Positions 11,533 to 22,755 are shown, numbered from the stretch's first letter. The stretch is 64,000 nucleotides of DNA from Auriscalpium vulgare (GCA_019915015.1 JAHBBC010000038.1:1-64000), one strand, 5' to 3'. The notes: a model not told the origin generated them from the letters alone. A program made the numbers and translations.

Positions 11533-14500
11533 ATGCAAACATTCAAGATCATCGTGAAGGCGCTCCTCTTCAGACTTGAACAACATAAAGTCCCCTCCAT
11601 CGACAGTGAGTTGCTGGAGTATCAGAACCCATTCCATGCTCATCATGATTCATATCAAAGGCAATCAGTCATCTTATGAAAATCCATCGCAAACCAGAGC
11701 TACCCTTGTCACATCCCTTGCACTTTTGCGTGAGATTGGTGAACTCAGTGTGCAAGTGCCGTACATCAAGGGTGCTGCTGGGGTACTACTGAGAGTCATT
11801 ATGATCAGTGATGTGTGTTTGCCCCTCAGTTGCCCAGTCATGCCTCAGATCACAGATGCTTAGTACCACAGGCACTGAATGCCAACAAGGCTCAATTGAA
11901 TGAGATGGATTACAATATATCAGAGCTAGCCAAACTTCTGGATGAGGCTACTACTTATGCTAAAGGCCATAGCTGGACAGTTCCTCCAGATCTGCAGCAT
12001 ACTTTGGAACTGTGGCCCCAGTATGTTCAACTCCAAACTCTTGTCAGCCTTCATAGAATCACACAGAACACTGATCACAATGCTTATTCATCAGGGAACT
12101 CAAGAGCATTGAGAACATACTGGTTCAATACAAGAATGAAAAAAAGAAAATATTGCCTCTCCGTTTGTTAGATGGAGGTTCAAAGAAAAGAATCAGCTAC
12201 TGCAATAAAAGGCTCAACTATCTTACCAACAGCTATCAGGTATGATTCACTCAAATGCACACTCTTTTATAGCAACTAATGCTCAGCAGGCATCTATGTT
12301 ATTCTCAGTCAAAGCTAATGCAGATTTTGATTCTCAGGTATGCTTGATGATAATGATGTATCTATGGTCAGGAAAGTGATACTATCCCAAAATGTAGCCT
12401 CTCTTAACCAATCCCAGGTATATTCTTCTACATTTATATAAATTGTATAATCTCATGATTTTACAGGGCCAATACTAAAATCCCAGCTTATTCTCCTACT
12501 TTCTATGGACGTGACAGCCATATGATGGTGATACTGGATTTGTTAAATGATGCCAACAAATTGCCTGTTCGAATAGTAATTATTGGTACAGGTGGAATTG
12601 GAAAGACCACTTTGGCTTTGGCAATCCTTCATCACCCTACAGTGGTACAGAAGTTCCATGAGAGAATTTATTTCATCTCATGTGAAGGATGTCTTTCCAT
12701 ATCTATGCTGATGAATGAGATAGCAGAAGCGCTGGGCATTCAAAATAATCCAGATAGTTCATTAAAAGAACAAGAGATACTTTCATATCTAGAGTCTTCC
12801 CCCAGCTTGCTGTGTCTAGATAATTTTGAAACTTTATGGAATACTGAATCCCAAATCAAGCACACAGTCACTGTGTTACTGCAAAAACTGGGTTCTATCT
12901 TATATGTTTCTCTGTTAATCACCACAAGAGGTTTGGAATGTCCAGAGGGCATTGTTTGGTCAAAGCCAGTCTTGCCACCTTTACAGCCACTGAGCTTTCA
13001 AACCTCTCAGAAAGTATTTCAACATATATCAAGCAAATGGGATGAGTGGGCAGACAGATTAGTCCAAGCTGTGGAGGGGCTTCCTCTAGCTCTTGCAATT
13101 GTTGCTAATCTTGCTCAATCACAAGAATGTCAATTCCTGTGGCAGCAATGGGAAGAGATAAATATTAAAATAATTGAACGAGGGAAAGGACATCGTCTGG
13201 CAAGTCTTGAGACTTCAATTGCATTGTCTATTGAAGGATATTGTCTAAAATCACTTTCTCCTGGTTTGATTATTTTGAGTTTATTGGGGATGCTCCCTGG
13301 TGGCTTAGCTATAAAAAGGTTGAGTTCTTTCCAAAATCTGTTTTCAGATACTCAGGGCACAACAGAGAGTGTGAATGCTCTTTTGAGGAGTGGTCTTGTA
13401 TATCAGTCATTTGATACTTTGCATGTGCACCCTTTGATTCGTTATTACAGTCAAGAGCACCTTCCACTATCAGTAGAGCATATGAACTTGCTCAAACAAC
13501 ACTACATTGAGTCCACTCTAAAAGATGAAGACCATACTGCTGTATCCACAGAACAATTGCTGGAGTACAAAAATACGGGATATATCTTATTGCACTGTTT
13601 AAAAACCCATGTTCCTGACATGACTCTTGTGAAGGCTATAAAAATTTATTCTTGGCTTACTGTTGCAGAGACAGGGTCATTTGTGCCAGAATTATTTGAA
13701 TTACTAGAAAAAAACAAAGGTGTTACGATTACTATAATCGTTTATTTAATCCACAGGTCAGGCTTTTCGTCGCACATTTTTATGAGTCGCTCTAGGAAGT
13801 TGACTCCCACGGTCAAGTCGCGTCGTAACTCCTGCCTAATATGGTATATCTCTGTCAGCTTTGATCCCTAGGTCTCTTTTGCACATATGAAGTATGAAAA
13901 GTGTCGCGTTTACGACAGTATTTTGCAATTTCTGGGCCAATGAGTACAGATATGAGCGTAATTTTGAGTGATCTAAGCTTACAAAGCAAGTGTTCATACT
14001 TACTATTTTTGGTAGTACTTTCCCACGGTACTCAAAATGTACCGTATTTGGGACCTGGGGACTATGATATGAAGAGACCTCATAGAATAGCCTATAACAA
14101 TGTAGAAGATCCTTTGAAGCAGCTTCAAATTGTATATATATCTGTGTTGCCATTTGAGTTACCATATATGGGCATAGGAATGGCCACCCGGGTGTTTACG
14201 GCCATCGAGGTGTCGCACTTTCACAAGTGCGACACCTGGATGGCCGTAAACACCCGAGGTGGGACCAAAGATGGTATATTATTCCCACGGGTTCAGAACA
14301 GTCCATATCTTGGCCAATTCTTATTCAATCAAGACAATCTTGGTATCACTGGACTTGTAAAATTCAGTACTATCTAATCATGTTCTCCATGAGTCTACAG
14401 GAGGGTTGTATAACCTTCATTTCATATATTCATTACTTTATATACGGAATATATAGAGTTGTTATTTCAATTGCCATTGTAAAATGATCATAAGTCCTCA

Positions 14501-16388
14501 GTATAATAGAACAATGTACCATACTCTATGTTTGTGTTTTATACCATTTTTATCTAGGTCAAAGGTACACATATGCAACAGTATGTAATAAAGTCATGCA
14601 ATATCTGTCAGAACTGCATACATTTTATGTTCTCTTTGTTTTTGAATTAAACATTTTGCAATATATCTTTCACTGTGTCTCCCAGACTTTATGAGAGTAG
14701 ATGACGCTCCCATGCAGAATAGATTACCTCTCTGGACCTTTCAAAGTCTTTGAGCTGTTAGAATTACAGACAGATGGGTATGAAACTATTGCTGAGCATG
14801 CTAGGTTGGAACTAACTATAGGATCTGTTAGTACCAGGTGAAGTACATGAAACTATACTAAATATATACTTGCATATGTCACATATCACAATTCTGGTTC
14901 CACACATAGCCAGACTGGAGCCTGTGCTCTTTCTACAGAAACCAAACAGCATATGTTAAAGGTATAATTTATCTGAGCCTAATACACTGAGTAGAGAATA
15001 TAGTGGCTTAGCATCTGTTGTTATCATATGTAATATTTAAGAAAAGTAAAGAATGATTATAGTGATTGTACTGCCATGCTTGCAATGGCCACTGACCCCA
15101 AGTTTTATCTCCTGAATGTATTATGGACTACCAACTGGACTGGGGTAATTGCTTGAATGACTGTGGAAGCCTTTCACAGGCACATTCAATCTTTACAAAG
15201 GCCTTGAAATATGCAAAAGAACAAGAAAATGAAATATATCAAGCAAAACTTATGCTATGCTTAGGTCGATTTCATGGTGGTCGCTGTGAATATGATCTAG
15301 CTCGTTCATTTTTGACACCTGCCATACATATTTATGAGAGGCACAATCTTTTTGAAGGGCAAGCACTTATCTTCTCTCACTTAAGTGTGATCTCAAGAAT
15401 GCAATTTCTTCTTCAGGATGCTAAAGAATGTGCTATGAGATCTATTGAGTTATTTGATCAGGCTGAAAGTAAAAATTATTCTGTTGGTTATTCTTGGATA
15501 GCCCTAGGTCAGGTATATAGGTTGGAGGAAAACCTTGATGAAGCAAGATTATATTTTCATAAAGCTTTGGAGATTTTCACAAAATCAAATAGCCGAAGTG
15601 GAAAAAGCTCGGCATATGAATCACTTGGAATTTCCTATATGGTGGAAAGAAGATTTGAAGTAGCCAAAGATTATCTTTCAAAATCACTACTGTTACACAG
15701 ACAGACCAATAGTTTCGAGTCTGCGAACTATGTGTTAGATTTGTTAGGGTTTGTTCATGTAGAAATGAAGGAGTATGAAACAGCACTAGGCTTCTACCAA
15801 AAGGCTGTAAAGATTCATCAACGCCATAATGACACAACCAGACAGGGTACATCTCTTTGTGGTATAGCAAATGTGTATCTAAATCAAGGGCTATACATAG
15901 ATTCAATCAATTATGTGAATCAGGCCATTGCACTGCATGAATCCTGTGGCAACATTCGGAGATTAGGAGAAGACTTACAACTATTGGGCAAAACATATTA
16001 CTTTATGGATCAACCAGATAATGCCAGAGACTGTTGGGAAAAATCTATTACTATACACACAAAAGTAAATAATTTAGAGTCACTTGCATATACAACTATG
16101 GCAATTGGCTGGATCTATTTTGATGAAAGGAAGACAGAAAAAGCATGTAAATATTACTCACAGGCATTGGCACTCTGTGAGAAACATGGCTACTCAAACA
16201 TACATGCCACTGTCCTGAGATCTCTTGGAAGAACATATGTAATTGATGGAGAAGTTGATATGGCCATACAATGTTTTGAAAAGGCCTTGAAGGTCCAAGA
16301 AAAGATTTATGACCCAATATCAAATGAATTTGTTATTGATATGTTATCTTTGTTGAAATCTGAAGATGAGGGTGAAGAGGGTGACTAG
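11533..16388 (+). CDS. NLR-A: NB-ARC/TPR STAND protein with a 1.38 kb insertion
   Basis: Paralogue of the genes at 35.4-38.9 kb and 59.3-62.8 kb. N-terminal exons 11533-11605, 11661-11812, 11872-12020 and 12095-12239 keep phase and encode a helical N-domain (LREIGELSVQVPYIKGAAG). Short exons then lead to the main exon at about 12480. The NB-ARC shows a P-loop GTGGIGKTT, kinase-2 LLCLDNFETLW, ITTRG (RNBS-B), GLPLA and a winged-helix region with LHVHPLIRYY. TPR repeats of about 38-40 aa run from 15105 to 16388 (for example SAYESLGISYM, ALGFYQKAVKIH). The coding part is broken at 13719 by a 1383-bp segment. If it is spliced (GT 13720, AG 15102) the frame is restored. STAND proteins of this kind are candidate sensors of non-self. 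If the segment is not spliced, the protein loses all its TPRs. Confidence 0.75.
13720..15102 (+). other. Intron-like 1383-bp insertion in NLR-A
   Basis: The two paralogues read straight through this place. Here, DNA of unrelated sequence begins with GT at 13720 and ends with AG at 15101-15102. A good branch-point-like CACTGAC lies eight bases before the acceptor. Splicing joins phase-1 codon halves and gives ...LLEKNK-V-LSPECIMDYQLDW, which matches the paralogue pattern LLPPQCAITSQLRW. The donor GTGTTA is weak. The insertion is AT-rich, holds a near-perfect palindrome at 14184-14262 and no convincing ORF. I find no clear target duplication. Confidence 0.55.
14184..14262. repeat. 79-bp palindrome inside the NLR-A insertion
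   Basis: Arms 14189-14220 and 14225-14256 are reverse complements with a single mismatch (14207/14238) around a TCAC loop. The match extends outward by CCACC/GGTGG past one bulged A. It is GC-rich inside AT-rich DNA, suggesting a separate small fold-back insertion. Confidence 0.85.
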
Positions 16389-16924
16389 GGGGGGCGATGG
16401 TACATCAATCTATGGGGTAATGTTATCTTGAATTATCAGGACAATTGGTGTAACAGATTGTTTCCTAGGTTGTTTTGGTGTCTTTCTTCTTCTTCTTTGT
16501 TTATCAAGTAGCTTCTAGGTCACATGGTATATCTTCCCTCTGTACCAAGCTTTACTAAGGAGATAAAAACATATGTGTTGATCCAGATCTATGATGATAT
16601 ACCCGGTGTCGTGCGAGAGTGTGTTTTGATACAAACTCTCGAGTCAGAGGGACCTGGATTTTCTAACTTCTCGAGGCCTTCTCTGTTGTTCGTGGGATTA
16701 GCTAGTTGTCCTTGTAGCAGGGATGTAATGTCCGCAACTGCACAGCCTATCACAACGAAACTCCGATAAAATAACAAGGTAAACCTGTCGGTCTACCTGG
16801 CGAACCTAGAAAGTAGGGCTGAGTCAATCAGCAAGCGTAAATGTGATGGTCGAACCGGCAACGATGGAACAAGATGAGAGCGAGTGAAATTCAACAAGCT
16901 GAGCTAGACGAATGCGACAACGAC
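16389..16924. other. Intergenic, 3' flank of NLR-A
   Basis: AT-rich DNA after the NLR-A stop, changing to GC-richer DNA near 16800. ORFs of 62-81 codons overlap on both strands and show nothing recognisable. Confidence 0.4.
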
Positions 16925-17060
16925 GAGCAGCGACTGGGTTCCTGTCCTGGCTTCAGCCAACCGGGTGTTGGGCTTACGACAGCGAGGGCGATAATACTGA
17001 CAATGACGGTAACGATGACTTCTGCCAACCGGATGTTGGGCTTACGACGACGGCGATAAC
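16925..17060 (+). repeat. Minisatellite, left part (split by the copia element)
   Basis: Two copies of a 50-65 bp unit containing GCCAACCGGGTGTTGGGCTT and a GA(T/C)GAC-rich spacer. The array continues at 22199 on the other side of the retrotransposon. The last five bases, ATAAC, are the left copy of its target duplication. Confidence 0.85.
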
Positions 17061-17376
17061 TGTTGTCGTAGAACGTACATTACTTACTTACAATCACTTC
17101 TTCGTACATATCCTCTATACTCATACTTTTGACGCTCGTTACCTAATCACGGACAACTCGTATAGTCGCCATACGCGCCACGTCGCCCCTCAGTCTCTTC
17201 TACATTCGACTGAGGGTGAGCACCGTTCCTTTCTGCCTCGCTAGGCATATCTAACTCTCTACCTAGTTACCTTTGGTCACTAGGTACACATCTATTCAAT
17301 TTAGTCTCTTCTACATTCGACTGAGGTTACCTTTGGTCACTAGGTCACTAGGCTTCTGCCGCCTTCGCTGCGTTTA
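17061..17376 (+). repeat. 5' LTR of the copia element
   Basis: Starts TGTTGTCG after target duplication ATAAC. It contains two internal short repeats (CTCTTCTACATTCGACTGAGG, and TTACCTTTGGTCACTAGGT twice). Same length as the 3' LTR. Confidence 0.93.
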
Positions 17377-17459
17377 GGTTATGGGCCCTGAGCCGACACA
17401 CTAGCTGTTGAGCCTACCCCAACCAAACCTTCCACTCCTTTGAACCCAAGTCTCAAGAG

Positions 17460-20400
17460 ATGGCCCCGACGAGTCCATCAGGCAGTCAGAGCTCGAACAC
17501 GGGCGCTCCGCCGGGCGGGGGCAACCCAGACCCGAGCACCGGCGACTCGAAAACAGACGCACCGACGCACTGGACACTCACGGCGTCGGACTTCGATAGC
17601 ACACGCTACACCAACCTCTTCCGTCTCCCCCACAAACTCACGCCGACAAATTACATTGCATGGAGCACCAACATCCAATCCGCTCTCGACACTGTCGACC
17701 TCTTCGACTACGCGACCGATACCGTCCCGTATCCGGACCCGAGCTCATATCCGAAGCAGTCCAACACGTGGCGCCGAGTCAGCGCACTTGTCAAGACGAT
17801 ACTGACGTCGAATATGACGGAGGAGGTGGTCGCCCAAGTGGCTCATCTTTCGTACGGTGCAGAAGTATGGGCAGAAGAACGCAGGCTGTTCTCCGGGCAG
17901 ACGCTCACCGATTGGACGTTGACGATCACGTCACTGGTGACGACGAAATACGTTGAGGGCGAGGATCCCACGGCACATATCGCAAAGATGAAGGCTTTCC
18001 GTCGCGACCTCGTGCTCATGGGCCGAGATGTCGACGACGAGATATTCGCCTGCTTCATGCGGATCTCCATGCCGCCATCGTGGAACTATGTCTTCTCCGG
18101 CCTCCCCGATCACTACCTGTCCACGGAAATCGAGCGCCGCATCAAGGACGAGCACGGAGTCCGAACGAACCAGGCAACGACGGCGACTGCATACAGCGCC
18201 GCGTTCGCACGACGCGGAGGCAAACCGCGACGGACCCCCAAACCCGGGGAGTCTGTCTGCACGAACTGCAAGAACCCCGGCCACACGCACGCCGATTGCT
18301 GGTCGAAGGGGGGCGGATCTGAAGGGAAAGGCCTAGGCCGGAACCGTAGGAAGAAGAAGGACAGCACGAAGGACGACGCGAAGACGAACCAGGCGACCGA
18401 GCAGGCTAATCAAGCCACCGAACAGCCGGTCAGCGCCGACGTCGACCTCGACCAGCTCACATTCATGAGCGCGCCCTACATCTCCCGGTTCTCGTGGATC
18501 CTGGACAGCGGGTCGACGACGCACATATGCCGCGACCGCGCCGCATTCACCTCGTTCACGCCGAAGCACAGTATCATCAACGGCATCCAGACCGGAGTAC
18601 CCCCGCTAGAAGTTATCGGCACGGGGACTGTCCAGGTCATATCGTCTGTCCAAGGCGCACGCGACCGCATCGTCACACTCGAGAACGTCAACTATTGTCC
18701 GACAGCGCGCAATAACATCGTCTCGCAGCCGCGGATGGACCTCAAGGGCCTCCGCATCGTCACGCACAATGGCCACGTCGCCGTGCAGAAGGCGAACGGC
18801 TTCGTCGTCATGGAGGGCTGGTTACGCCAGAACCTCTACGAGCTCAACTGCGTCATCGCGCCACCGACGCGACTCACTTCCACGCCCGACGTCTCATTCA
18901 TCGCGTCCGCATCCAAGTCCAACATTGATCTATGGCACCAACGTCTCGGTCACCTCGGCGAGTACAGCATCCGCCTCCTCAAATCGAAAGGCCTCGTAAC
19001 AGGGATGGATCTCCACCCTGAAGGTGCGCTCGCACCGTGCGATGGCTGCGCGAAGGGGAAGAGCCCGCAGGCGCCCTTTCCGAAGGAGGCAGCAAACCGC
19101 TCGAAGGCCCGTCTCGAGCGCCTGCACATGGATCTTCAAGGACCGTTCGACGTATCGAACGCGGGCTACACATACACGCTCGCCGTCGTCGACGACGCCA
19201 CACGCAAGGGCTGGAAGGAGTATCTCAAGCAGAAGAGCGACACCGCCGACGAGATCAAGGCGCTCATCGCACGCCTCGAGACGCGCACAAGCGACAAAGT
19301 CAGGATCGTCCGAACAGACGGCGGAGGCGAGTTCATCAACACGGACTTGCAGGACTGGTTCAAGAGCAAGGGGATCACGCACGAGCGATCCGCGCCATAC
19401 ACACCTCAGCAAAACGGCGTCGCGGAACGCTTCAACCGCACGACGCACGAGCTGGCGCTCTCGATGCTCAAGGGCGCGAAATTATCCAACGCGTTCTGGC
19501 CCCAAGCACATGAATATGCGAACCATGTCCGCAACCGCAGCCCGAACCGCTCGCTCTCTAGCCCACTGGTCACGCCCAACGAGGCATTTTACGGCACGAA
19601 GCCCGATCTTTCAGCACTGCGATCGTTCGGCGCTCGCTGCCACGTCCGCATACCGCCCGCTCAGCGCAAGAAGCTCGACGAGCACGCGTATGAAGCAGTA
19701 TGGTGCGGATTCGAGCGCGGTTCTCGAGCATACAAGGTGTGGGTACCATCGAAACGTCAGTTTCGCACCTCGCGCGACGTTGTTGTCTATGAAGACGTGC
19801 TCGCGCGTGAGGATGACGACGACGCACCACGCGCGTCGGCTGTTCCGAGTGAGGGGGTGAGACCAACTGCGCCGCCACCTGTGCCGGAACGCGAGGATTC
19901 CACTCGCAACATGCCGAAGACGCCTGCCGTCAATTCTGACGACCCAAACACCGGCGCCGAAGAACCCGCAGCTCAACCACCTCTCTCGCCTCTTCCAGCT
20001 CTCACACCTTCACCTCCGAGCACACCAGCAGCACCTCCTGCCGACGATCCACAACCCCGACGCACGACTCGTATTCAGCGCCCATCCTGGTACAAGAAAG
20101 CCGCCGACGCTACGAATGCGCGCGACGCAGCTGCGAAGGCCGACAACAAGGCCCTACGCGACGCGCGCGCTGCTCGCAAGCAACTACGCGACCAAGCTCA
20201 GCTCCAGGGGGTGGCGGATGCGCAGGATGACACGACAACGGAAGACGCGGACCCGTCATCGACAGAGGTCATCGCGCACTTCGCGTTCGTTGCCGTCTAT
20301 GAAGGGAGGATTCCGGCGAGCTTCAAGGAGGCAACTGCAGGCGCTGATGCGCCGCAATGGTGGACGGCAATGGGAGAGGAGATGAGCATGCACGAGAAGC

Positions 20401-21875
20401 GAGGAACCTGGGTCGTGGTGGAGCTACCGCCGGGAAGCTCAGTCATAGGGTGCCGATGGGTCTTCGACATCAAGTTTGGCCCGAACGGCGAAATCCTGCG
20501 CTGGAAAGCACGCCTAGTCGCCCAAGGTTTCTCCCAGATTCCCGGAGTGGACTTCGACGATACGTACTCGCCAACCGTCCGTCCCGAGTCACTGCGCATC
20601 TTGCTACACCTCGCCAAGGTTTGCGGATGGGTGCGCGGACAGGATGACGTGACAGGTGCATTCCTTCACAGCGACGTCGACCACACTATTTATATGCGCC
20701 AGCCCCCGGGATTCGACGACGGGACAGACCGCGTCCTCTGCCTGCAGCGCAGCCTTTACGGACTTAAGCAGGCGTCCCGCCTCTGGCACAAGTACATGAA
20801 CGAGAAACTGGCGACAGTCTCGTTCCTTCCGACCGAACAGGACACCGCAGTCTACACTCGATCGTCCAACGGGAGTCATGCTATCCTCGCAGTCCACGTC
20901 GACAACTTCCTCAGCTTTGCGGATTCCGCAAAGGAGCTGACGCGCGTGCGCGGAGAGCTCCACAGCCTCTTTGAGATGAAGGAAGAGAACCCCGACTGGA
21001 TGCTAGGCTTCCAGCTCATCGACGACGCGGCTACCAATACGGTCTCCATCTCGCAACGGCAGTACATCGAGAGTCTTCTCAAGCGCTTCAACATGGACAA
21101 ATGCAAGCCGCGGGACGTCCCAATGGATCCCAGCGTAGTCCTTTCGAAGTGGGACGCACCCGAGACGACCGAGGAGATCGAGCGCATGAAGACGGTCCCG
21201 TATCGCGCACTTACAGGCGCTCTCCTCTGGCTCTCTGTCATCTCGCGTCCCGACATCTCATTTGTCACTTCCAATCTATCGCAGTTCAACGCCAATCCGG
21301 GCGAAGTACACTGGCATGCAGCCCAGAACGTTCTCCGGTACTTGGCGGGGACTCGCGACGTGCGCCTGGCCCTCGGCGGCACGTCTGGTGACTCCGACAG
21401 CTTACTCTGCTCTGTCGACTCGAATTGGGCTCGAGATATCGATGACCGTCGTTCGACATCGGGGTTTGTCTTTCAGATGGGCGACGCGACGGTCTCCTGG
21501 TCAACAAAGAAGCAACCTACTGTGGCCAAGTCATCCACTGAAGGCGAGTACATGGCACTTGCGAACGCCGCGAGCCAAGGACTCTGGCTTCGACGCTTCC
21601 TCATCGAGATCGGCGTACCCGGCATCGAGGAGACGCCAACGGTCGTTCTTGTGGACAACCAAGGTGCCATTGACCTCTCGAAGGAATCTCGCTACCACTC
21701 ACGCACGAAGCACATTGATGTTCAACATCATTTCGTCCGCGAGCGAGTTGCCGACGGTACCTTCGTGGTTCAGCACTGCCCAACGGGCCTGATGCTTGCA
21801 GACGGGCTCACAAAGCCTCTCGCACGTGTCAAGTTCCAGGAGATGGTGGATGGACTCGGACTCGTTCGTGATTGA
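17460..21875 (+). CDS. Copia gag-pol polyprotein, 1471 aa
   Basis: A single frame from ATG 17460 to TGA before the 3' LTR. Domains in order: gag (about 1-260), CCHC knuckle CTNCKNPGHTHADCW (about 265-280), aspartic protease WILDSGSTTH (about 343), GAG-pre-integrase LWHQRLGHLGEY (about 490), integrase core with HMDLQGPF, RTDGGGEF and TPQQNGVAER, an S/P-rich hinge, reverse transcriptase (CRWVFDIKFGPNG ... ARLVAQGFSQ), and RNase H (SVDSNWARDIDDRRSTSG ... STEGEYMAL). The RT active-site motif reads HVDN at about 20898-20909, where the usual form is xVDD. The second catalytic aspartate is thus replaced by asparagine (codon AAC), which should cripple the enzyme. Everything else looks intact. Confidence 0.95.
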   Translation: MAPTSPSGSQSSNTGAPPGGGNPDPSTGDSKTDAPTHWTLTASDFDSTRYTNLFRLPHKLTPTNYIAWSTNIQSALDTVDLFDYATDTVPYPDPSSYPKQSNTWRRVSALVKTILTSNMTEEVVAQVAHLSYGAEVWAEERRLFSGQTLTDWTLTITSLVTTKYVEGEDPTAHIAKMKAFRRDLVLMGRDVDDEIFACFMRISMPPSWNYVFSGLPDHYLSTEIERRIKDEHGVRTNQATTATAYSAAFARRGGKPRRTPKPGESVCTNCKNPGHTHADCWSKGGGSEGKGLGRNRRKKKDSTKDDAKTNQATEQANQATEQPVSADVDLDQLTFMSAPYISRFSWILDSGSTTHICRDRAAFTSFTPKHSIINGIQTGVPPLEVIGTGTVQVISSVQGARDRIVTLENVNYCPTARNNIVSQPRMDLKGLRIVTHNGHVAVQKANGFVVMEGWLRQNLYELNCVIAPPTRLTSTPDVSFIASASKSNIDLWHQRLGHLGEYSIRLLKSKGLVTGMDLHPEGALAPCDGCAKGKSPQAPFPKEAANRSKARLERLHMDLQGPFDVSNAGYTYTLAVVDDATRKGWKEYLKQKSDTADEIKALIARLETRTSDKVRIVRTDGGGEFINTDLQDWFKSKGITHERSAPYTPQQNGVAERFNRTTHELALSMLKGAKLSNAFWPQAHEYANHVRNRSPNRSLSSPLVTPNEAFYGTKPDLSALRSFGARCHVRIPPAQRKKLDEHAYEAVWCGFERGSRAYKVWVPSKRQFRTSRDVVVYEDVLAREDDDDAPRASAVPSEGVRPTAPPPVPEREDSTRNMPKTPAVNSDDPNTGAEEPAAQPPLSPLPALTPSPPSTPAAPPADDPQPRRTTRIQRPSWYKKAADATNARDAAAKADNKALRDARAARKQLRDQAQLQGVADAQDDTTTEDADPSSTEVIAHFAFVAVYEGRIPASFKEATAGADAPQWWTAMGEEMSMHEKRGTWVVVELPPGSSVIGCRWVFDIKFGPNGEILRWKARLVAQGFSQIPGVDFDDTYSPTVRPESLRILLHLAKVCGWVRGQDDVTGAFLHSDVDHTIYMRQPPGFDDGTDRVLCLQRSLYGLKQASRLWHKYMNEKLATVSFLPTEQDTAVYTRSSNGSHAILAVHVDNFLSFADSAKELTRVRGELHSLFEMKEENPDWMLGFQLIDDAATNTVSISQRQYIESLLKRFNMDKCKPRDVPMDPSVVLSKWDAPETTEEIERMKTVPYRALTGALLWLSVISRPDISFVTSNLSQFNANPGEVHWHAAQNVLRYLAGTRDVRLALGGTSGDSDSLLCSVDSNWARDIDDRRSTSGFVFQMGDATVSWSTKKQPTVAKSSTEGEYMALANAASQGLWLRRFLIEIGVPGIEETPTVVLVDNQGAIDLSKESRYHSRTKHIDVQHHFVRERVADGTFVVQHCPTGLMLADGLTKPLARVKFQEMVDGLGLVRD

Positions 21876-21882
21876 GGGGGTG

Positions 21883-22198
21883 TGTTGTCGTAGAACGTAC
21901 ATTACTTACTTACAATCACTTCTTCGTACATATCCTCTATACTCATACTTTTGACGCTCGTTACCTAATCACGGACAACTTGTATAGTCGCCATACGCGC
22001 CACGTCGCCCCTCAGTCTCTTCTACATTCGACTGAGGGTGAGCACCGTTCCTTTCTGCCTCGCTAGGCATATCTAACTCTCTACCTAGTTACCTTTGGTC
22101 ACTAGGTACACATCTATTCAATTTAGTCTCTTCTACATTCGACTGAGGTTACCTTTGGTCACTAGGTCACTAGGCTTCTGCCGCCTTCGCTGCGTTTA
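21883..22198 (+). repeat. 3' LTR of the copia element
   Basis: 316 bp, ends GCGTTTA, followed by the second ATAAC target copy. Nearly identical to the 5' LTR. Confidence 0.93.
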
Positions 22199-22695
22199 AT
22201 AACGACAGTAACTTCAGCCAACCGGGTGTTGGACTTACGACGACGGTGATGACGATGATGATGACTTCTGCCAACCGGGTGTCGGGCTTACGACGACGGT
22301 GATAACGACAGTAACTTCAGCCAACCGGGTGTTGGACTTACGACGACGGCGATGACGATGACGATGACGATGACTTCTGCCAACCGGGTGTTGGGCTTAC
22401 GACGCGGCGATAACAACAGTAACTTCAGCCAACCGGGTGTTGGACTTACGACGACGGCGATGATGATGACGATGACTTCTGCCAACCGCCGCCGGGTGTT
22501 GGGCTTACGACGACGGCGATAACGACAGTAACTTCTGCCAACCGGGTGTTGGACTTACGACGACGGCGATGACGAATACGACGGCGATGACGACAATGAC
22601 TTCAGCCAACCGGGTGTTGGGCTTACGACAACGGCGATGACGATGACGACTTAACTGCGATGGTGCCAACCGGATGTTGGACTTAATACGATAAT
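22199..22695 (+). repeat. Minisatellite, right part
   Basis: About nine further units of 50-65 bp with the core GCCAACCGGGTGTTGG(A/G)CTTACGAC and a variable GATGAC/GATAACGACAGTAA spacer. Units alternate between CTTCAG and CTTCTG starts, so the higher-order unit is about 105-115 bp. Open frames on the minus strand are a by-product of the repeat. Confidence 0.88.
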
Positions 22696-22755
22696 GCTGC
22701 GATAGTTGAGGTGCCAACTTTAGATGATATGTTTCACTGAAGAGTACCCGTCCGT

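Larger units (their letters stand above)
17061..22198 (+). mobile_element. Complete Ty1/copia LTR retrotransposon, 5.1 kb
   Basis: Two 316-bp LTRs (17061-17376 and 21883-22198, TGTTG...GTTTA), target duplication ATAAC (17056-17060 and 22199-22203), one uninterrupted polyprotein, a polypurine tract GAGGGGGTG at about 21874-21882, and a likely primer-binding region just after the left LTR. By eye I find one difference between the LTRs (C at 17158 against T at 21980), so the insertion is young. It sits in a minisatellite array. Confidence 0.95.

Noticed and set aside
18000..21400. Long ORFs in other frames within the copia polyprotein (for example 19024-19860)
   Set aside because: GC-rich coding DNA leaves alternative frames open; only the 1471-codon frame carries recognisable motifs.
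16925..22695. CRISPR array
   Set aside because: The repeats are degenerate, spacers are themselves repeats, units are 50-65 bp, and there are no cas genes; the host is a eukaryote.
22288..22717. Two minus-strand ORFs rich in Val/Ile with repeated PTPGWLK
   Set aside because: They are the translation of the minisatellite unit and have no promoter or start logic; a tandem array open in one frame gives this automatically.
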